Of a DNA stretch of 64,000 nucleotides, positions 1 through 8,795 are shown one piece after another; positions within the stretch are counted from its first letter, which is position 1; the number at the start of each line of letters is the position of its first letter. The stretch is from assembly GCA_017626135.1 (NCBI GenBank), contig JAGAJI010000077.1, forward strand, positions 1-64,000, read 5' to 3'. The notes beneath the pieces are model-generated. The model was not told the origin of the DNA. It worked only from the letters and a program-made list of their open reading frames with translations, and did no database searches. The position numbers were made by a program, and so were the translations under genes. The stretch comes from Clostridia bacterium. GTDB taxonomy: Bacteria > Bacillota > Clostridia > Christensenellales > Borkfalkiaceae.

Positions 1-108
1 ACCGTGAAATTGCGCGGCGGCGATCTGACGGTCAACTACCACGCGGACGACACAGTAGAGCTCATGGGAAGCGTAAAAACGGTATACGAAGGAACTTTGG
101 AAATTTAA
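1..108 (+). CDS. dapF: Diaminopimelate epimerase, C-terminal end (partial)
   Basis: Only the last 35 codons are inside the window, open from base 1 to the TAA at 106-108. The residues include LRGGDLTVNY and a tail ending VYEGTLEI, which resemble the C-terminal strand of DapF (GGDL... followed by M(T)GPA..V(F/Y)EGE). DapF interconverts LL- and meso-diaminopimelate for lysine and peptidoglycan synthesis in the cytoplasm. The next gene begins two bases after this stop, so the two are probably co-transcribed. The catalytic cysteines lie outside the window, so this rests on the tail alone. Confidence 0.7.
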   Translation, partial: TVKLRGGDLTVNYHADDTVELMGSVKTVYEGTLEI

Positions 109-109
109 G

Positions 110-1240
110 ATGATTTATATGGATAACGCGGCGACGACGAAGCCGTCTCTGACGGCTTTCGAGCGTGCTCGCGAATACGTAACGGAATATTTTTTTAATC
201 CTTCCGGCATGTATCGGGAGGGTTTTGCCTTGCAGGGAGAATTGAAAAAGGCGCGTTCCGCTTTGCTTGCGCCCGTTGCGAACGAAACGGCGTTCGAGCT
301 CATATTCACTTCCTGCGGTACGGAAGCGGACAATCAGGCGATCTTTTCCTTTGCACGCAGAGGAAATGCAGTCACGACGGAAGGGGAACATTCCGCGGTG
401 CTCGCCTCCTTTGCGGAGCTGAAAAACCGCGGTTACGCAGAGCCCCGTTTCGCGCCGCTGAATGCGGACGGCAGCGTGAACGTGGAGAAATTGCTTGCGC
501 TCGTCGATGAGAAAACGAGCTTCGTTTCCGTCATGCACGTGAACAACGAAATCGGGGCGATCAACGATATTAACGCCATCGCAAAACTGGTCAAGCAGAA
601 AAATCCGCGCGTGATTTTCCACAGCGACGGCGTGCAGGCGTACGGAAAAATCCCCTTCAAACTGTGCAAAGAGGTGGATCTGTATTCGGTCAGCGCACAT
701 AAAATCGGCGGACTCAAAGGCGTAGGTGCTTTGATCAAAAGGAAGTCGTTGGTTCTGCCTGCCTACCTTATCGGGGGCGGTCAGGAAACGGGGCGCAGAA
801 GCGGCACGGAAAACGTGTTTGGGATCAAACAGTTCGAGTATGCCGCCGAGGAAAAGTTTGCAACCCTCCAAGCCGATTACGAACGTTTGAAGGCATACCG
901 CGAAACCCTTTGGGAAGGGTTGGATAAGGACGTGTATACCCGTTTATCCTCCGAGACCGGGACGCCGTATATTTTGAGCGTTGCGGCGTCGGGGCTCAGA
1001 GGGGAAATTCTCCTGCATATGGCGGACGACAAGGGCTTGATCGTCGGTACGGGGTCGGCGTGTTCGTCCAACTCCAAGAATCGATACAGCAAAGTCGTTT
1101 TGGCTTGCGGTCACGATGAAAAGACGGCAGACGGCGTGTTGCGCATCAGCTTTTCCCCGCAAACGACGGCGGAAGAAGTGGCGCAGGCAATAGGGATTTT
1201 GAATGAAATCGGGCGAGATTTAAGTCGCAGAATGAAATAG
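110..1240 (+). CDS. Cysteine desulfurase (NifS/IscS family), likely sulfur donor for ThiI
   Basis: This 376-residue PLP enzyme takes sulfur from cysteine, leaving alanine, and passes a persulfide to an acceptor. Visible family marks are the N-terminal MDNAATTKPS, the SAHK motif with PLP lysine K198, the GGGQE.G.RSGTEN segment, and the mobile loop GTGSACSS with the persulfide cysteine C318. Its length is normal. It is followed 13 bases later by thiI, the same pairing as nifZ-thiI in Bacillus subtilis. It therefore most likely feeds tRNA 4-thiouridine synthesis rather than Fe-S assembly, because no iscU or sufU is adjacent. That role is inferred from context. The ATG lies one base after the dapF stop. 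Confidence 0.93.
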   Translation: MIYMDNAATTKPSLTAFERAREYVTEYFFNPSGMYREGFALQGELKKARSALLAPVANETAFELIFTSCGTEADNQAIFSFARRGNAVTTEGEHSAVLASFAELKNRGYAEPRFAPLNADGSVNVEKLLALVDEKTSFVSVMHVNNEIGAINDINAIAKLVKQKNPRVIFHSDGVQAYGKIPFKLCKEVDLYSVSAHKIGGLKGVGALIKRKSLVLPAYLIGGGQETGRRSGTENVFGIKQFEYAAEEKFATLQADYERLKAYRETLWEGLDKDVYTRLSSETGTPYILSVAASGLRGEILLHMADDKGLIVGTGSACSSNSKNRYSKVVLACGHDEKTADGVLRISFSPQTTAEEVAQAIGILNEIGRDLSRRMK

Positions 1241-1253
1241 GAAGGAACAAACC

Positions 1254-2411
1254 ATGAAAAGAGTGATTATTATCCGCTATTCGGAGATATTTTTGAAGGG
1301 GAAGAACAGGGGATTTTTCGAACGGGCGTTCGAAACCAACCTTCGTCGTGCGCTGGAAGGGTTTGATGCGGAGCTCGTCAAACAAATCGGTCGTTATCTC
1401 GTGCAGAATTTCAACGAGGACGAGCTGGAAGAAATCGTGGAAAAACTGAAAAAGGTATTCGGGTTGCATACGCTCAGCGTCGCCTATGAAACGAATTCCG
1501 ATTTGCAGTCCATCTTCGAGACGGCGAAACTCTTCTGTCGAGCGGAAGGCACGTTTAAGGTGGAATCCCACCGCGGCGATAAGCAGTATCCTTTGACGTC
1601 GGTGGAGATCAGCCGCACGCTTGGCGGTATGCTTTTGGAATACGGCAAAGGAAAACTCAAAGTGGACGTGCACGATCCCGATTTCCGTATTCAAGTGGAC
1701 ATTCGCGAGCATGGGCGCGCGCTTGTCTTCGGGGAGTTTATCGAGGGGGCAAACGGAATGCCCGTAGGCACGGCAGGCAAGGGCTTGCTTCTGCTTTCGG
1801 GGGGGATTGACAGCCCCGTGGCAGGGCACATGATGGCAAAGCGCGGCATGAACGTGGAATGTTTGCATTTCCATAGTTATCCGTACACGAATATGCAGGC
1901 GAAGGAAAAGGTGGTGGATTTGGCGAAAATCCTCTCCGAATATACCTGCGGGACCACCCTGTACACGGTGAAAGTCACCCATATCCAAGAGTCCATTCAT
2001 GAAAAATGCAAACCGCAATATATGGTGACGCTGTTGCGCCGCTTCATGTATCGGATTGCAGAGCGACAGGCGCTCCGCATCAAGGCGCAATGCCTGATTA
2101 CGGGCGAAAGCTTAGGACAGGTGGCGAGCCAGACGATCGAGGGTATGACCTCTTCCAACTCGGTGGTGGAAAAATTGCCCGTGCTCCGTCCGTTGGTGGG
2201 CTTTGACAAGAACGAAATTATCGAGCGTTCGGTCAAGATGGGGGCGTACGAGACGTCCATTCTTCCTTTCGAGGACTGCTGTACGGTATTCCTGCCCGAT
2301 TTTCCTGCCATTCGTCCCAAACTTGAGGACATCTTGCGCGAGGAAGCCAAGCTTGACGTGGAAGGCTTGATCGCCGAAGCGTTTGAATCGATTGAAAAAA
2401 TTGAAATATAA
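1254..2411 (+). CDS. thiI: tRNA uracil 4-sulfurtransferase ThiI
   Basis: ThiI adenylates U8 of tRNA and accepts persulfide sulfur to make 4-thiouridine. The 385 residues show an N-terminal ferredoxin-like region, a THUMP RNA-binding domain (about residues 60-165) and a PP-loop ATP pyrophosphatase domain with SGGIDS at 182-187, followed by HFHSYPYT. The C-terminal rhodanese domain of enterobacterial ThiI is absent, as is usual in Bacillota. Sulfur must then arrive directly from the desulfurase encoded upstream. A purine-rich RBS (GAAGGAAC) precedes the ATG. A shared terminator with the convergent PBP gene follows. Confidence 0.95.
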   Translation: MKRVIIIRYSEIFLKGKNRGFFERAFETNLRRALEGFDAELVKQIGRYLVQNFNEDELEEIVEKLKKVFGLHTLSVAYETNSDLQSIFETAKLFCRAEGTFKVESHRGDKQYPLTSVEISRTLGGMLLEYGKGKLKVDVHDPDFRIQVDIREHGRALVFGEFIEGANGMPVGTAGKGLLLLSGGIDSPVAGHMMAKRGMNVECLHFHSYPYTNMQAKEKVVDLAKILSEYTCGTTLYTVKVTHIQESIHEKCKPQYMVTLLRRFMYRIAERQALRIKAQCLITGESLGQVASQTIEGMTSSNSVVEKLPVLRPLVGFDKNEIIERSVKMGAYETSILPFEDCCTVFLPDFPAIRPKLEDILREEAKLDVEGLIAEAFESIEKIEI

Positions 2412-2428
2412 TCGAAAACGAATATAAG

Positions 2429-2456
2429 AAAAAGGCGTCCGTGCGGACGTCTTTTT
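2429..2456. terminator. Bidirectional terminator between thiI and the PBP gene
   Basis: The arms AAAAAGGCGTCCG and CGGACGTCTTTTT form a 13-bp stem with one mismatch around a TG loop. The A-run and T-run sit on both sides, so it can end both convergent transcripts. The right arm reaches the PBP stop codon. Confidence 0.85.
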
Positions 2457-4692
2457 AATATTCCCACCAGTCTTTATCGACAATGGACGGTTCTTGATTT
2501 TCAGACGGGGCTTGCACGCTGACGGCAGGGAGGGTAACGTGGATTCCCTCACGCCCGTTGTAGAGCGGTATGACCGTATAAATATAACTTTTTGCGGACT
2601 CGATGCCGTCGTCAACGAAAAGCGGGATTGTCGCGCCCTCATACACGGTAGTATGCGTCGCATAATCGTAACGGTCGATTTTATAGCGGTAAAAGGTGGG
2701 AGCGTTTTCGCCAAAACGGATTTGGACTTGATTTCCCGCTATGGCAATAGAGGGGGTGGGAATGCGCGGATTGCTGAAATAATCTGACTTTTTCGCGGGA
2801 AGAGCGGCAGTTTTGAATAACTCGTCGAAGGTGTATTCGGCGGGGGAAAGTTCGTCGGCAAGTTGGATATTATGCGTGTCATAATATGCGAGCTTATCGA
2901 TCGTTTTTCTTTGTACTGTATTTGGCATAGTAAAGTTGGGAGGCGGGTTTCCTTCTCTTTGATATCGCCCGTATAAATATTCGTTAATTTTCAATAAATA
3001 GTTACACGGCAAACCGCCGCCCGTATGGGGAATGACGGTGTTATCTGCGTTGCCAAGCCAGACGGCGACGAGGTCGCGTGTGGTATAGGAGAGGGCGTAG
3101 GCGTCCGTGTTTCCGTTTTTCGTGCCGACCGTCCCCGTTTTCGCCGCCACGTCGAAGGGCAGAGAATGCAACTTTTTCGCCGTTCCGATTTTCGTTGTGC
3201 TTTTCAACATATCCGTCATGAGATAGGCGCTGTCTTCCGAAAATACCTGCGTTTGCCTGTCGGGGCGTTTGTAAACGGTATGATCCTGCAATTTGATTTC
3301 CGAGATAAAGCCGCAGTCCCTGTAAACGCCGCCGTTTGCCAAAGTCAGATAGCCACCGCAAAGTTCGCGCAAGGGAAATCCTTTCTTCATACCTCCGAGC
3401 GCGAGCGCGAGGGAGTAGTCCTCCTTATCGACGGGCAGTCCGAGTTTTTCAAGATATCCCGCAGCTTTGGAAATGCCGAGGGACTGCAACACTTTTACGG
3501 CAGGGATATTCAGGCTCTTGGAAACGCATTCCCGCGCACTTTGATAGCCGTGGTATTTCCCGTCGAAATTTTCGGGCTGATAGCCGCTGTAATTGACCGA
3601 CTCGTCCAAAATAGGGGTAGCAGGCGAAAGGAGATTTTCTTCCAGCGCCGGCGTGTACACGAGCAACGGTTTGATAAGTGAACCGGGCAGACGGCAGATA
3701 TTCCCAACGGAAGAGACGCAGGCTTTGAAATTTCCCGTCGGGGTATCGAGCACCATCGCCGTTTTGTCGCAGTTGCACGCCTCTTCCGTCAAGCCTTCCA
3801 ACTGCGCTTGCAATGTGGGCTCTAATCCCGTGTGGATCTCAATTTTTCCGCCCAAAGTGAGGTGAAGTTCCTCCGCTACCGCACTCAATTCGTCGAACAC
3901 GAAACTCAGATATCCGACGTTTTTGGAGGAGTGTTCGGTGGGCAGAGGGAGGGGTTTGTTGAGGGCTTGTTCTTTGTCGCCCGACGTAACGTAGCCGTTC
4001 CGTACCATGGCGGAAAGTACGCTTTCTTTGCGTCTTTGACAGTTTTCCACGTTTTTGAAAGGGGAATAATGGTTGGGAGATTTGACGAGTCCCGCCAAAA
4101 TGGCAGAGTCTGCCAGATCCAGCTCTTGCGGCGTTTTGCCGAAATAGAAATCCGCCGCGGCGGTGATGCCGAAACAGTTGTGCCCGAAATAGATGCTGTT
4201 CAGATATTTTTCCAGAATTTCCTCTTTGGAGTACCGTTTCTCCAAAGCGTTCGTCAGTTTCCATTCCTGCAACTTTCGTTTGATCGTCTTTTCCTGCGTG
4301 AGGTGGGTATTTTTCACGAGCTGTTGGGAAATGGTCGACGCACCTTCTTTGAAGGACCGAGATTTCAGATTATTGAGCGCGGCTTTGGCGATACGTCTGA
4401 CGTCAAATCCGTGGTGCTTGTAAAAGCGCTTGTCTTCGATGCTGACGAAGGCAAGTTGCGTATGCTTGGGGATATCTTCGAGCTTGGTCGTTTGCTTGAT
4501 GGAAAAAGCGGACACGTTGTCGATCGGCTCCCCGTTGCAATCGTATACGAGCAGATGGTTGTCCGCGAGCGTCAACTTTTCGGGGACGAGGGAGACGTCC
4601 TTCGTGGTGGCGAGATAGTATCCCACGAGCAGGGAGAAGAGAATGACGGCGGAAATGAGTAATAGCAAGAATAGTCTTTTCAGTATTTTCAT
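2455..4692 (-). CDS. Class A penicillin-binding protein (glycosyltransferase/transpeptidase)
   Basis: A 745-residue bifunctional peptidoglycan synthase anchored by one N-terminal membrane helix (about residues 7-27). The GT51 glycosyltransferase domain carries SIEDKRFYKHHG with catalytic E86, then EGASTISQQLVKN and the KR..EW....LE..YSKEEILE.YLN block. The transpeptidase domain has the SxxK serine at S338-K341, SxN at S393-N395 and KTG at 518-520. A fibronectin-III-like tail of about 100 residues precedes the C-terminus. It resembles PBP1a/PbpF/PbpG-type enzymes, and the exact subfamily cannot be decided. It is transcribed alone, divergent from miaB. The SxxK motif reads PGSLIKP rather than the commoner PGSTFKP. 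Confidence 0.93.
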   Translation of the reverse strand: MKILKRLFLLLLISAVILFSLLVGYYLATTKDVSLVPEKLTLADNHLLVYDCNGEPIDNVSAFSIKQTTKLEDIPKHTQLAFVSIEDKRFYKHHGFDVRRIAKAALNNLKSRSFKEGASTISQQLVKNTHLTQEKTIKRKLQEWKLTNALEKRYSKEEILEKYLNSIYFGHNCFGITAAADFYFGKTPQELDLADSAILAGLVKSPNHYSPFKNVENCQRRKESVLSAMVRNGYVTSGDKEQALNKPLPLPTEHSSKNVGYLSFVFDELSAVAEELHLTLGGKIEIHTGLEPTLQAQLEGLTEEACNCDKTAMVLDTPTGNFKACVSSVGNICRLPGSLIKPLLVYTPALEENLLSPATPILDESVNYSGYQPENFDGKYHGYQSARECVSKSLNIPAVKVLQSLGISKAAGYLEKLGLPVDKEDYSLALALGGMKKGFPLRELCGGYLTLANGGVYRDCGFISEIKLQDHTVYKRPDRQTQVFSEDSAYLMTDMLKSTTKIGTAKKLHSLPFDVAAKTGTVGTKNGNTDAYALSYTTRDLVAVWLGNADNTVIPHTGGGLPCNYLLKINEYLYGRYQREGNPPPNFTMPNTVQRKTIDKLAYYDTHNIQLADELSPAEYTFDELFKTAALPAKKSDYFSNPRIPTPSIAIAGNQVQIRFGENAPTFYRYKIDRYDYATHTTVYEGATIPLFVDDGIESAKSYIYTVIPLYNGREGIHVTLPAVSVQAPSENQEPSIVDKDWWEY

Positions 4693-4766
4693 CCAGATTA
4701 GTATCGCGCGTTTTGATTTTTTTATGAAAAGAAAGGAGATTTTCGAAAAGAAAAGCCTCGAAAGAC

Positions 4767-4795
4767 TTGCTTTCGCGTTGAAAAAAGAGTATAAT
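4767..4795 (+). promoter_or_regulatory. Promoter of the miaB-mutSL-miaA operon
   Basis: TTGCTT (4767-4772), a 17-bp spacer and TATAAT (4790-4795), about 51 bases of leader before the miaB ATG. The -10 forms the left arm of a perfect inverted repeat (4787-4811). Confidence 0.75.
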
Positions 4796-4811
4796 ATTTT
4801 ATATTATACTC
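4787..4811. repeat. Perfect 11-bp inverted repeat with mirrored -10 elements
   Basis: GAGTATAATAT, TTT, ATATTATACTC. Each arm contains TATAAT on its own strand, so face-to-face -10 boxes serve miaB (plus) and possibly the PBP gene (minus). The minus-strand -35 is weak (CCTTCA at a 17-bp spacing). It could also be an operator. A second short palindrome, CGCCTT-G-AAGGCG, follows at 4821-4833. Confidence 0.55.
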
Positions 4812-4852
4812 GGATTTTGTCGCCTTGAAGGCGATACTATAAAAAATACGGA

Positions 4853-6187
4853 ATGAACGCTATGCAGGAAAAATATTACATTGTTACGTACGGCTGTCAG
4901 ATGAACGTACATGAATCGGAAAAAATCGCAGGGATTCTTCGCGGGATGGGATATACGGAAGCGCAAGGCACGGAGGACGCGGATATCATCGTGTTCAATA
5001 CCTGTTGCATTCGCGAGAATGCCGAAAACCATGCGTTTGGGAATATCGGCGCGCTGAAAAAACTCAAAAAGCAAAAGCCGCACTTGCTCATCGCCGTGGG
5101 GGGATGTATGACGCAGGAAAAGGGGAAGACGGAAGTTTTGAGAAAAAAGTTTCCCTTTATCGATATCATGTTCGGCGCGCTCAATTTGGAAGAACTCGAA
5201 GGCTTGATCGTTCGCAAGAAAAATCAGAAGAAAAAGGTCATTGAAGTCAGGGAGAAGGAAGGGGAGATCGTCGAATTTACGGGCGCGTACCGCACGAGTT
5301 ATCCCAACGCTTGGGTAAATATCATGTACGGTTGTAACAATTTCTGCTCCTACTGTATCGTGCCCTACGTGCGTGGAAGAGAGCGCTCGAGAAAACCCGA
5401 GCATATTCTCAACGAAGTGAGAGAACTCGTTGCGGAAGGATACAAGGAGATCACCCTTTTGGGACAGAATGTCAATTCCTACGGCTCGGACGGCACGACG
5501 AACGTGACGTTTGCGGAGCTTTTAGACCAAGTTGCTTCCATCGAAGGCAATTTCCGTCTGCGTTTTATGACCAGTCACCCCAAGGATTTCAACGAGGACA
5601 TCGTGAAGGTGATGCAAAAGCACAGGAAGATATGCCGCCTCGTGCACTTGCCCGTGCAGTCGGGTTCAAACGAGATTTTGAAGGCGATGAACCGTCGCTA
5701 CACGAGGGAGAAGTACCTTTCGGAAATCGAGATGCTGCGGGAGTATTTCCCCGAGGCGGAAGTTACGACGGATATTATCGTCGGGTTCCCCGGGGAGACG
5801 GAAGAGCAATACTTGGAGACGGAAGCCCTCGTCAAAGAGGTGGATTACGCCTCTGCGTTCACCTTCGTTTATTCGCCGAGGAGCGGCACGAAAGCGGCGG
5901 AGATGGAAAATCAAATCCCCGAAGAAGTGCAAAAGGACAGAATTATGCGGCTTGTGGAGCTCGTCAATTCCCTCACGCGCAAGAAGTCGGAGAAATATCT
6001 GGGCAAGACGGTAGAAATTCTCTGCGAGGATTACGACGGCAAAAAGGATTTGTATTTGGGGCGCGACGAGTTCGGGCGTATGGGCTATTTCAAGAGCGAA
6101 AAAGATAGGGTCGGACAGTTCGTGCAGATTAAAATTACGAAGGCAAACGGCATTTCTCTGTACGGAGAATTGATAGAAGCAAAATAA
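4853..6187 (+). CDS. miaB: tRNA-2-methylthio-N6-dimethylallyladenosine synthase MiaB
   Basis: A radical-SAM methylthiotransferase that adds the 2-methylthio group to i6A37 of tRNA. In 444 residues it shows the N-terminal UPF0004 domain with cysteines in TYGCQMN, FNTCC and GGCMTQ (second Fe-S cluster), the radical-SAM motif CNNFCSYC, and a C-terminal TRAM domain. The product of miaA, in the same operon downstream, makes the i6A substrate. The start at 4853 gives MNAMQEKYY. An ATG at 4862 (Met4) has a GGA nine bases upstream and is equally possible. Neither has a strong ribosome binding site. Confidence 0.95.
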   Translation: MNAMQEKYYIVTYGCQMNVHESEKIAGILRGMGYTEAQGTEDADIIVFNTCCIRENAENHAFGNIGALKKLKKQKPHLLIAVGGCMTQEKGKTEVLRKKFPFIDIMFGALNLEELEGLIVRKKNQKKKVIEVREKEGEIVEFTGAYRTSYPNAWVNIMYGCNNFCSYCIVPYVRGRERSRKPEHILNEVRELVAEGYKEITLLGQNVNSYGSDGTTNVTFAELLDQVASIEGNFRLRFMTSHPKDFNEDIVKVMQKHRKICRLVHLPVQSGSNEILKAMNRRYTREKYLSEIEMLREYFPEAEVTTDIIVGFPGETEEQYLETEALVKEVDYASAFTFVYSPRSGTKAAEMENQIPEEVQKDRIMRLVELVNSLTRKKSEKYLGKTVEILCEDYDGKKDLYLGRDEFGRMGYFKSEKDRVGQFVQIKITKANGISLYGELIEAK

Positions 6188-6200
6188 GAGGTGATCAGTT

Positions 6201-8795
6201 ATGGCGCTTTCAAGTATGATGTCGCATTATCTTGCAATCAAAGAAAAATATAAGGATTGCATCGTGTTTTATCGTCTCGGCGATTTTTACGAGATGTTTT
6301 TCGACGACGCGATTAAGGTTTCAAAACTTCTCGATTTGACGTTGACAGGGCGTGATTGCGGTTTGGAGGAGCGCGCCCCGATGTGTGGAGTTCCCTATCA
6401 CGCGGCGGATACGTACGTGGCAAAGCTGGTTGCGCTCGGGGAAAAGGTGGCGATCTGCGATCAACTCTCCGATCCCAAAACGAGCAAGGGGCTCGTGGAT
6501 CGCGACGTCGTGCGCATCATTTCCGCCGGTACACTCACCGAGGAATCCATGCTCGAAGAGGGGAGAAACAACTATATCGCTTGCGTGTTCAAGCACGCCG
6601 ACGGCGTCGCCGTGGCTTGGACGGACATCACGACGGGGGAATTTTACGCCGAGGAATTTTTGGGAGATACGGCGATGTACGAAGCCGTCGAACACCTCGT
6701 CAAACTCTCCGTTTCCGAGATCATTTGCAACGACGAAACGTTGCCGTGTACCAAGGAAATCAAGGAGATTCGACATAATATTCTGCCTCCGTTCTCCTGC
6801 TATCTGCCCTGGGCGTTCAACGTCAAGCAGGCGGAGCGAAATTTGCTCGAACAGCTCGGCGCGAAGAGTTTGGCGGCTTACGGCATGAGCGGCAAGGAAA
6901 ACCTGATCGCGGCATCGGGCGCATTGATCGAATATCTGCGCGAGACGCAGAAGCACGCGCTTGCCAACATCAGTTCGGTCAAGGTGATCAGTCAGGATAA
7001 GTTTATGACGTTGGACGGCAACGCCGTGCGCAATCTGGAGCTCGTGAGAAACAACTCGGAGAATAAAAAATACGGTTCTCTTTTGTGGGTGTTGGATAAG
7101 ACGAAGACGGGCATGGGTGCGCGCTTGTTGTCGCGTATGGTACTCTCTCCGCTCAAGGACGTGGAAGAAATCAACTATCGCCTGAATGGCGTGGAAGAGC
7201 TGTTCAATTCCGCCGTGGTCCGCGTGGGCGTTACGGAAACGTTGCACGAGATGGGGGATATCGAGCGTCTGTCGGGGAAAATTTCCAACAAAAATTTTAA
7301 TCCGAAAGACTGTATCGCGCTTCGTAAATCCTTGGAGCTGTTGCCTGCGCTCAAATTCCAACTTTCGGGTTTTACTTCGCAGATTATTGCCGATATCACT
7401 TCGGGGCTTTTGGATATGCAGGAGCTCGTCGACCTTTTGACGGCGGCGATCGACGAAGAGGCGTCTGCAACCATGAAGGACGGCGGATATATCCGCGAGG
7501 GATTCCACGCGGAGTTGGACGAGCTTCGCCATATCAAGAAGGACGTACAGCAGATCTTGCGCAACATCGAAGCACGCGAACGGGAGCGCACGGGGATCAA
7601 GACCTTAAAAGTGGGCTTCAACAAAGTCTTTGGCTATTATATCGAAGTGTCGAATTCCTTCAAGGAGCAAGTGCCCGAAGAGTATATCCGCAAGCAGACG
7701 CTGACGACGGGGGAACGTTTCATCACGCAGGAATTGAAGGTGTTTGAAGAAAAGATTCTCACCAGCGACGAGAAGGCGTTGCAAATCGAAACGAGATTGT
7801 ACGGACAGATTCTGGAAGTGCTCTGCGCGCATATCGAACAGCTGAAAACGATTGCAAGCGCGGTGGCGCTCCTCGATTGTCTGGCGTCTCTCGCCACGGT
7901 TGCCAAAGAGCGTCGCTACGTGCGACCGACGATTTTGGAAAGCGGCGCGCCCTTGAAAATTACCGACGGACGACATCCCGTCGTCGAGGCGATTTCGAGG
8001 GAACGTTTCGTGCCCAACGATACCATTTTGGACAACGAGGATAACCGTTGCGCCATTATCACGGGGCCGAACATGGCGGGGAAAAGTACGTATATGCGTC
8101 AAATCGCGCTGATCGCCGTCATGGCGCATATCGGTTCGTTCGTGCCGGCGAAAGGGGCGGAAATTCCTCTGATCGACCGTATATTCACCCGCGTGGGTGC
8201 AAGCGATAATTTGATTTTCGATCAAAGTACCTTTATGGTGGAGATGACGGAAGTGGCGACCATTTTGTTGCACGCCACCAAGGACAGCTTGCTCATTTTG
8301 GATGAAGTGGGCAGGGGGACGAGCACCTACGACGGCTTGTCCATCGCCTGGTCGGTCATCGAATTTTTGACCAAACACGTACGCGCGAAGACGTTGTTCT
8401 CCACCCATTATCACGAACTCACGGAGCTTGAAAATACGCTGGAGGGCGTGAAGAATTATAAAGTAACCGTCAAGGAATTGAACGGGGCGATCGTGTTCCT
8501 GCGCAAGATTGCAAGAGGGGGCGCGAATAAGAGTTTCGGCATCGAAGTCGCCTCTTTGGCGGGCGTGCCCAAGGAAGTGACGACGAGGGCGAAGAGCATT
8601 TTGAAAATGCTTGAAAAGAACGATTTGGCAAAGGGAAAACTGCAAACGGAGTACGTCGAAGAAGAGGTCGTGGAAGAAAAACAGTTGTCGGAAGTGGAAC
8701 GCATCTTGTCCGAGTTGGATTTGAATACGATGTCGCCCATGCAGGCGTTTATGCTGCTCGGCGACTTGAAAGAAAAAGTGGAGGGGGATCGATAA
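6201..8795 (+). CDS. mutS: DNA mismatch repair protein MutS
   Basis: MutS recognises mismatches and starts repair with MutL. The 864 residues have the family's normal length. The mismatch-binding Phe-x-Glu (F29-Y-E31 in RLGDFYEMF) is present, followed by the connector, lever and clamp domains. The ABC ATPase shows Walker A GPNMAGKST (622-630, K628), the FDQSTFMVEM segment and Walker B LLILDEVGRGTS. A clear RBS (AGAGGTGATC) sits before the ATG, 13 bases after miaB. The last base of the stop codon is the first base of the mutL start, indicating translational coupling. Confidence 0.97.
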   Translation: MALSSMMSHYLAIKEKYKDCIVFYRLGDFYEMFFDDAIKVSKLLDLTLTGRDCGLEERAPMCGVPYHAADTYVAKLVALGEKVAICDQLSDPKTSKGLVDRDVVRIISAGTLTEESMLEEGRNNYIACVFKHADGVAVAWTDITTGEFYAEEFLGDTAMYEAVEHLVKLSVSEIICNDETLPCTKEIKEIRHNILPPFSCYLPWAFNVKQAERNLLEQLGAKSLAAYGMSGKENLIAASGALIEYLRETQKHALANISSVKVISQDKFMTLDGNAVRNLELVRNNSENKKYGSLLWVLDKTKTGMGARLLSRMVLSPLKDVEEINYRLNGVEELFNSAVVRVGVTETLHEMGDIERLSGKISNKNFNPKDCIALRKSLELLPALKFQLSGFTSQIIADITSGLLDMQELVDLLTAAIDEEASATMKDGGYIREGFHAELDELRHIKKDVQQILRNIEARERERTGIKTLKVGFNKVFGYYIEVSNSFKEQVPEEYIRKQTLTTGERFITQELKVFEEKILTSDEKALQIETRLYGQILEVLCAHIEQLKTIASAVALLDCLASLATVAKERRYVRPTILESGAPLKITDGRHPVVEAISRERFVPNDTILDNEDNRCAIITGPNMAGKSTYMRQIALIAVMAHIGSFVPAKGAEIPLIDRIFTRVGASDNLIFDQSTFMVEMTEVATILLHATKDSLLILDEVGRGTSTYDGLSIAWSVIEFLTKHVRAKTLFSTHYHELTELENTLEGVKNYKVTVKELNGAIVFLRKIARGGANKSFGIEVASLAGVPKEVTTRAKSILKMLEKNDLAKGKLQTEYVEEEVVEEKQLSEVERILSELDLNTMSPMQAFMLLGDLKEKVEGDR

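Noticed and set aside
6321-7532. Open frame of 403 codons opposite mutS
   Set aside because: Antisense shadow of mutS with Arg/His-rich composition and no recognisable motif.
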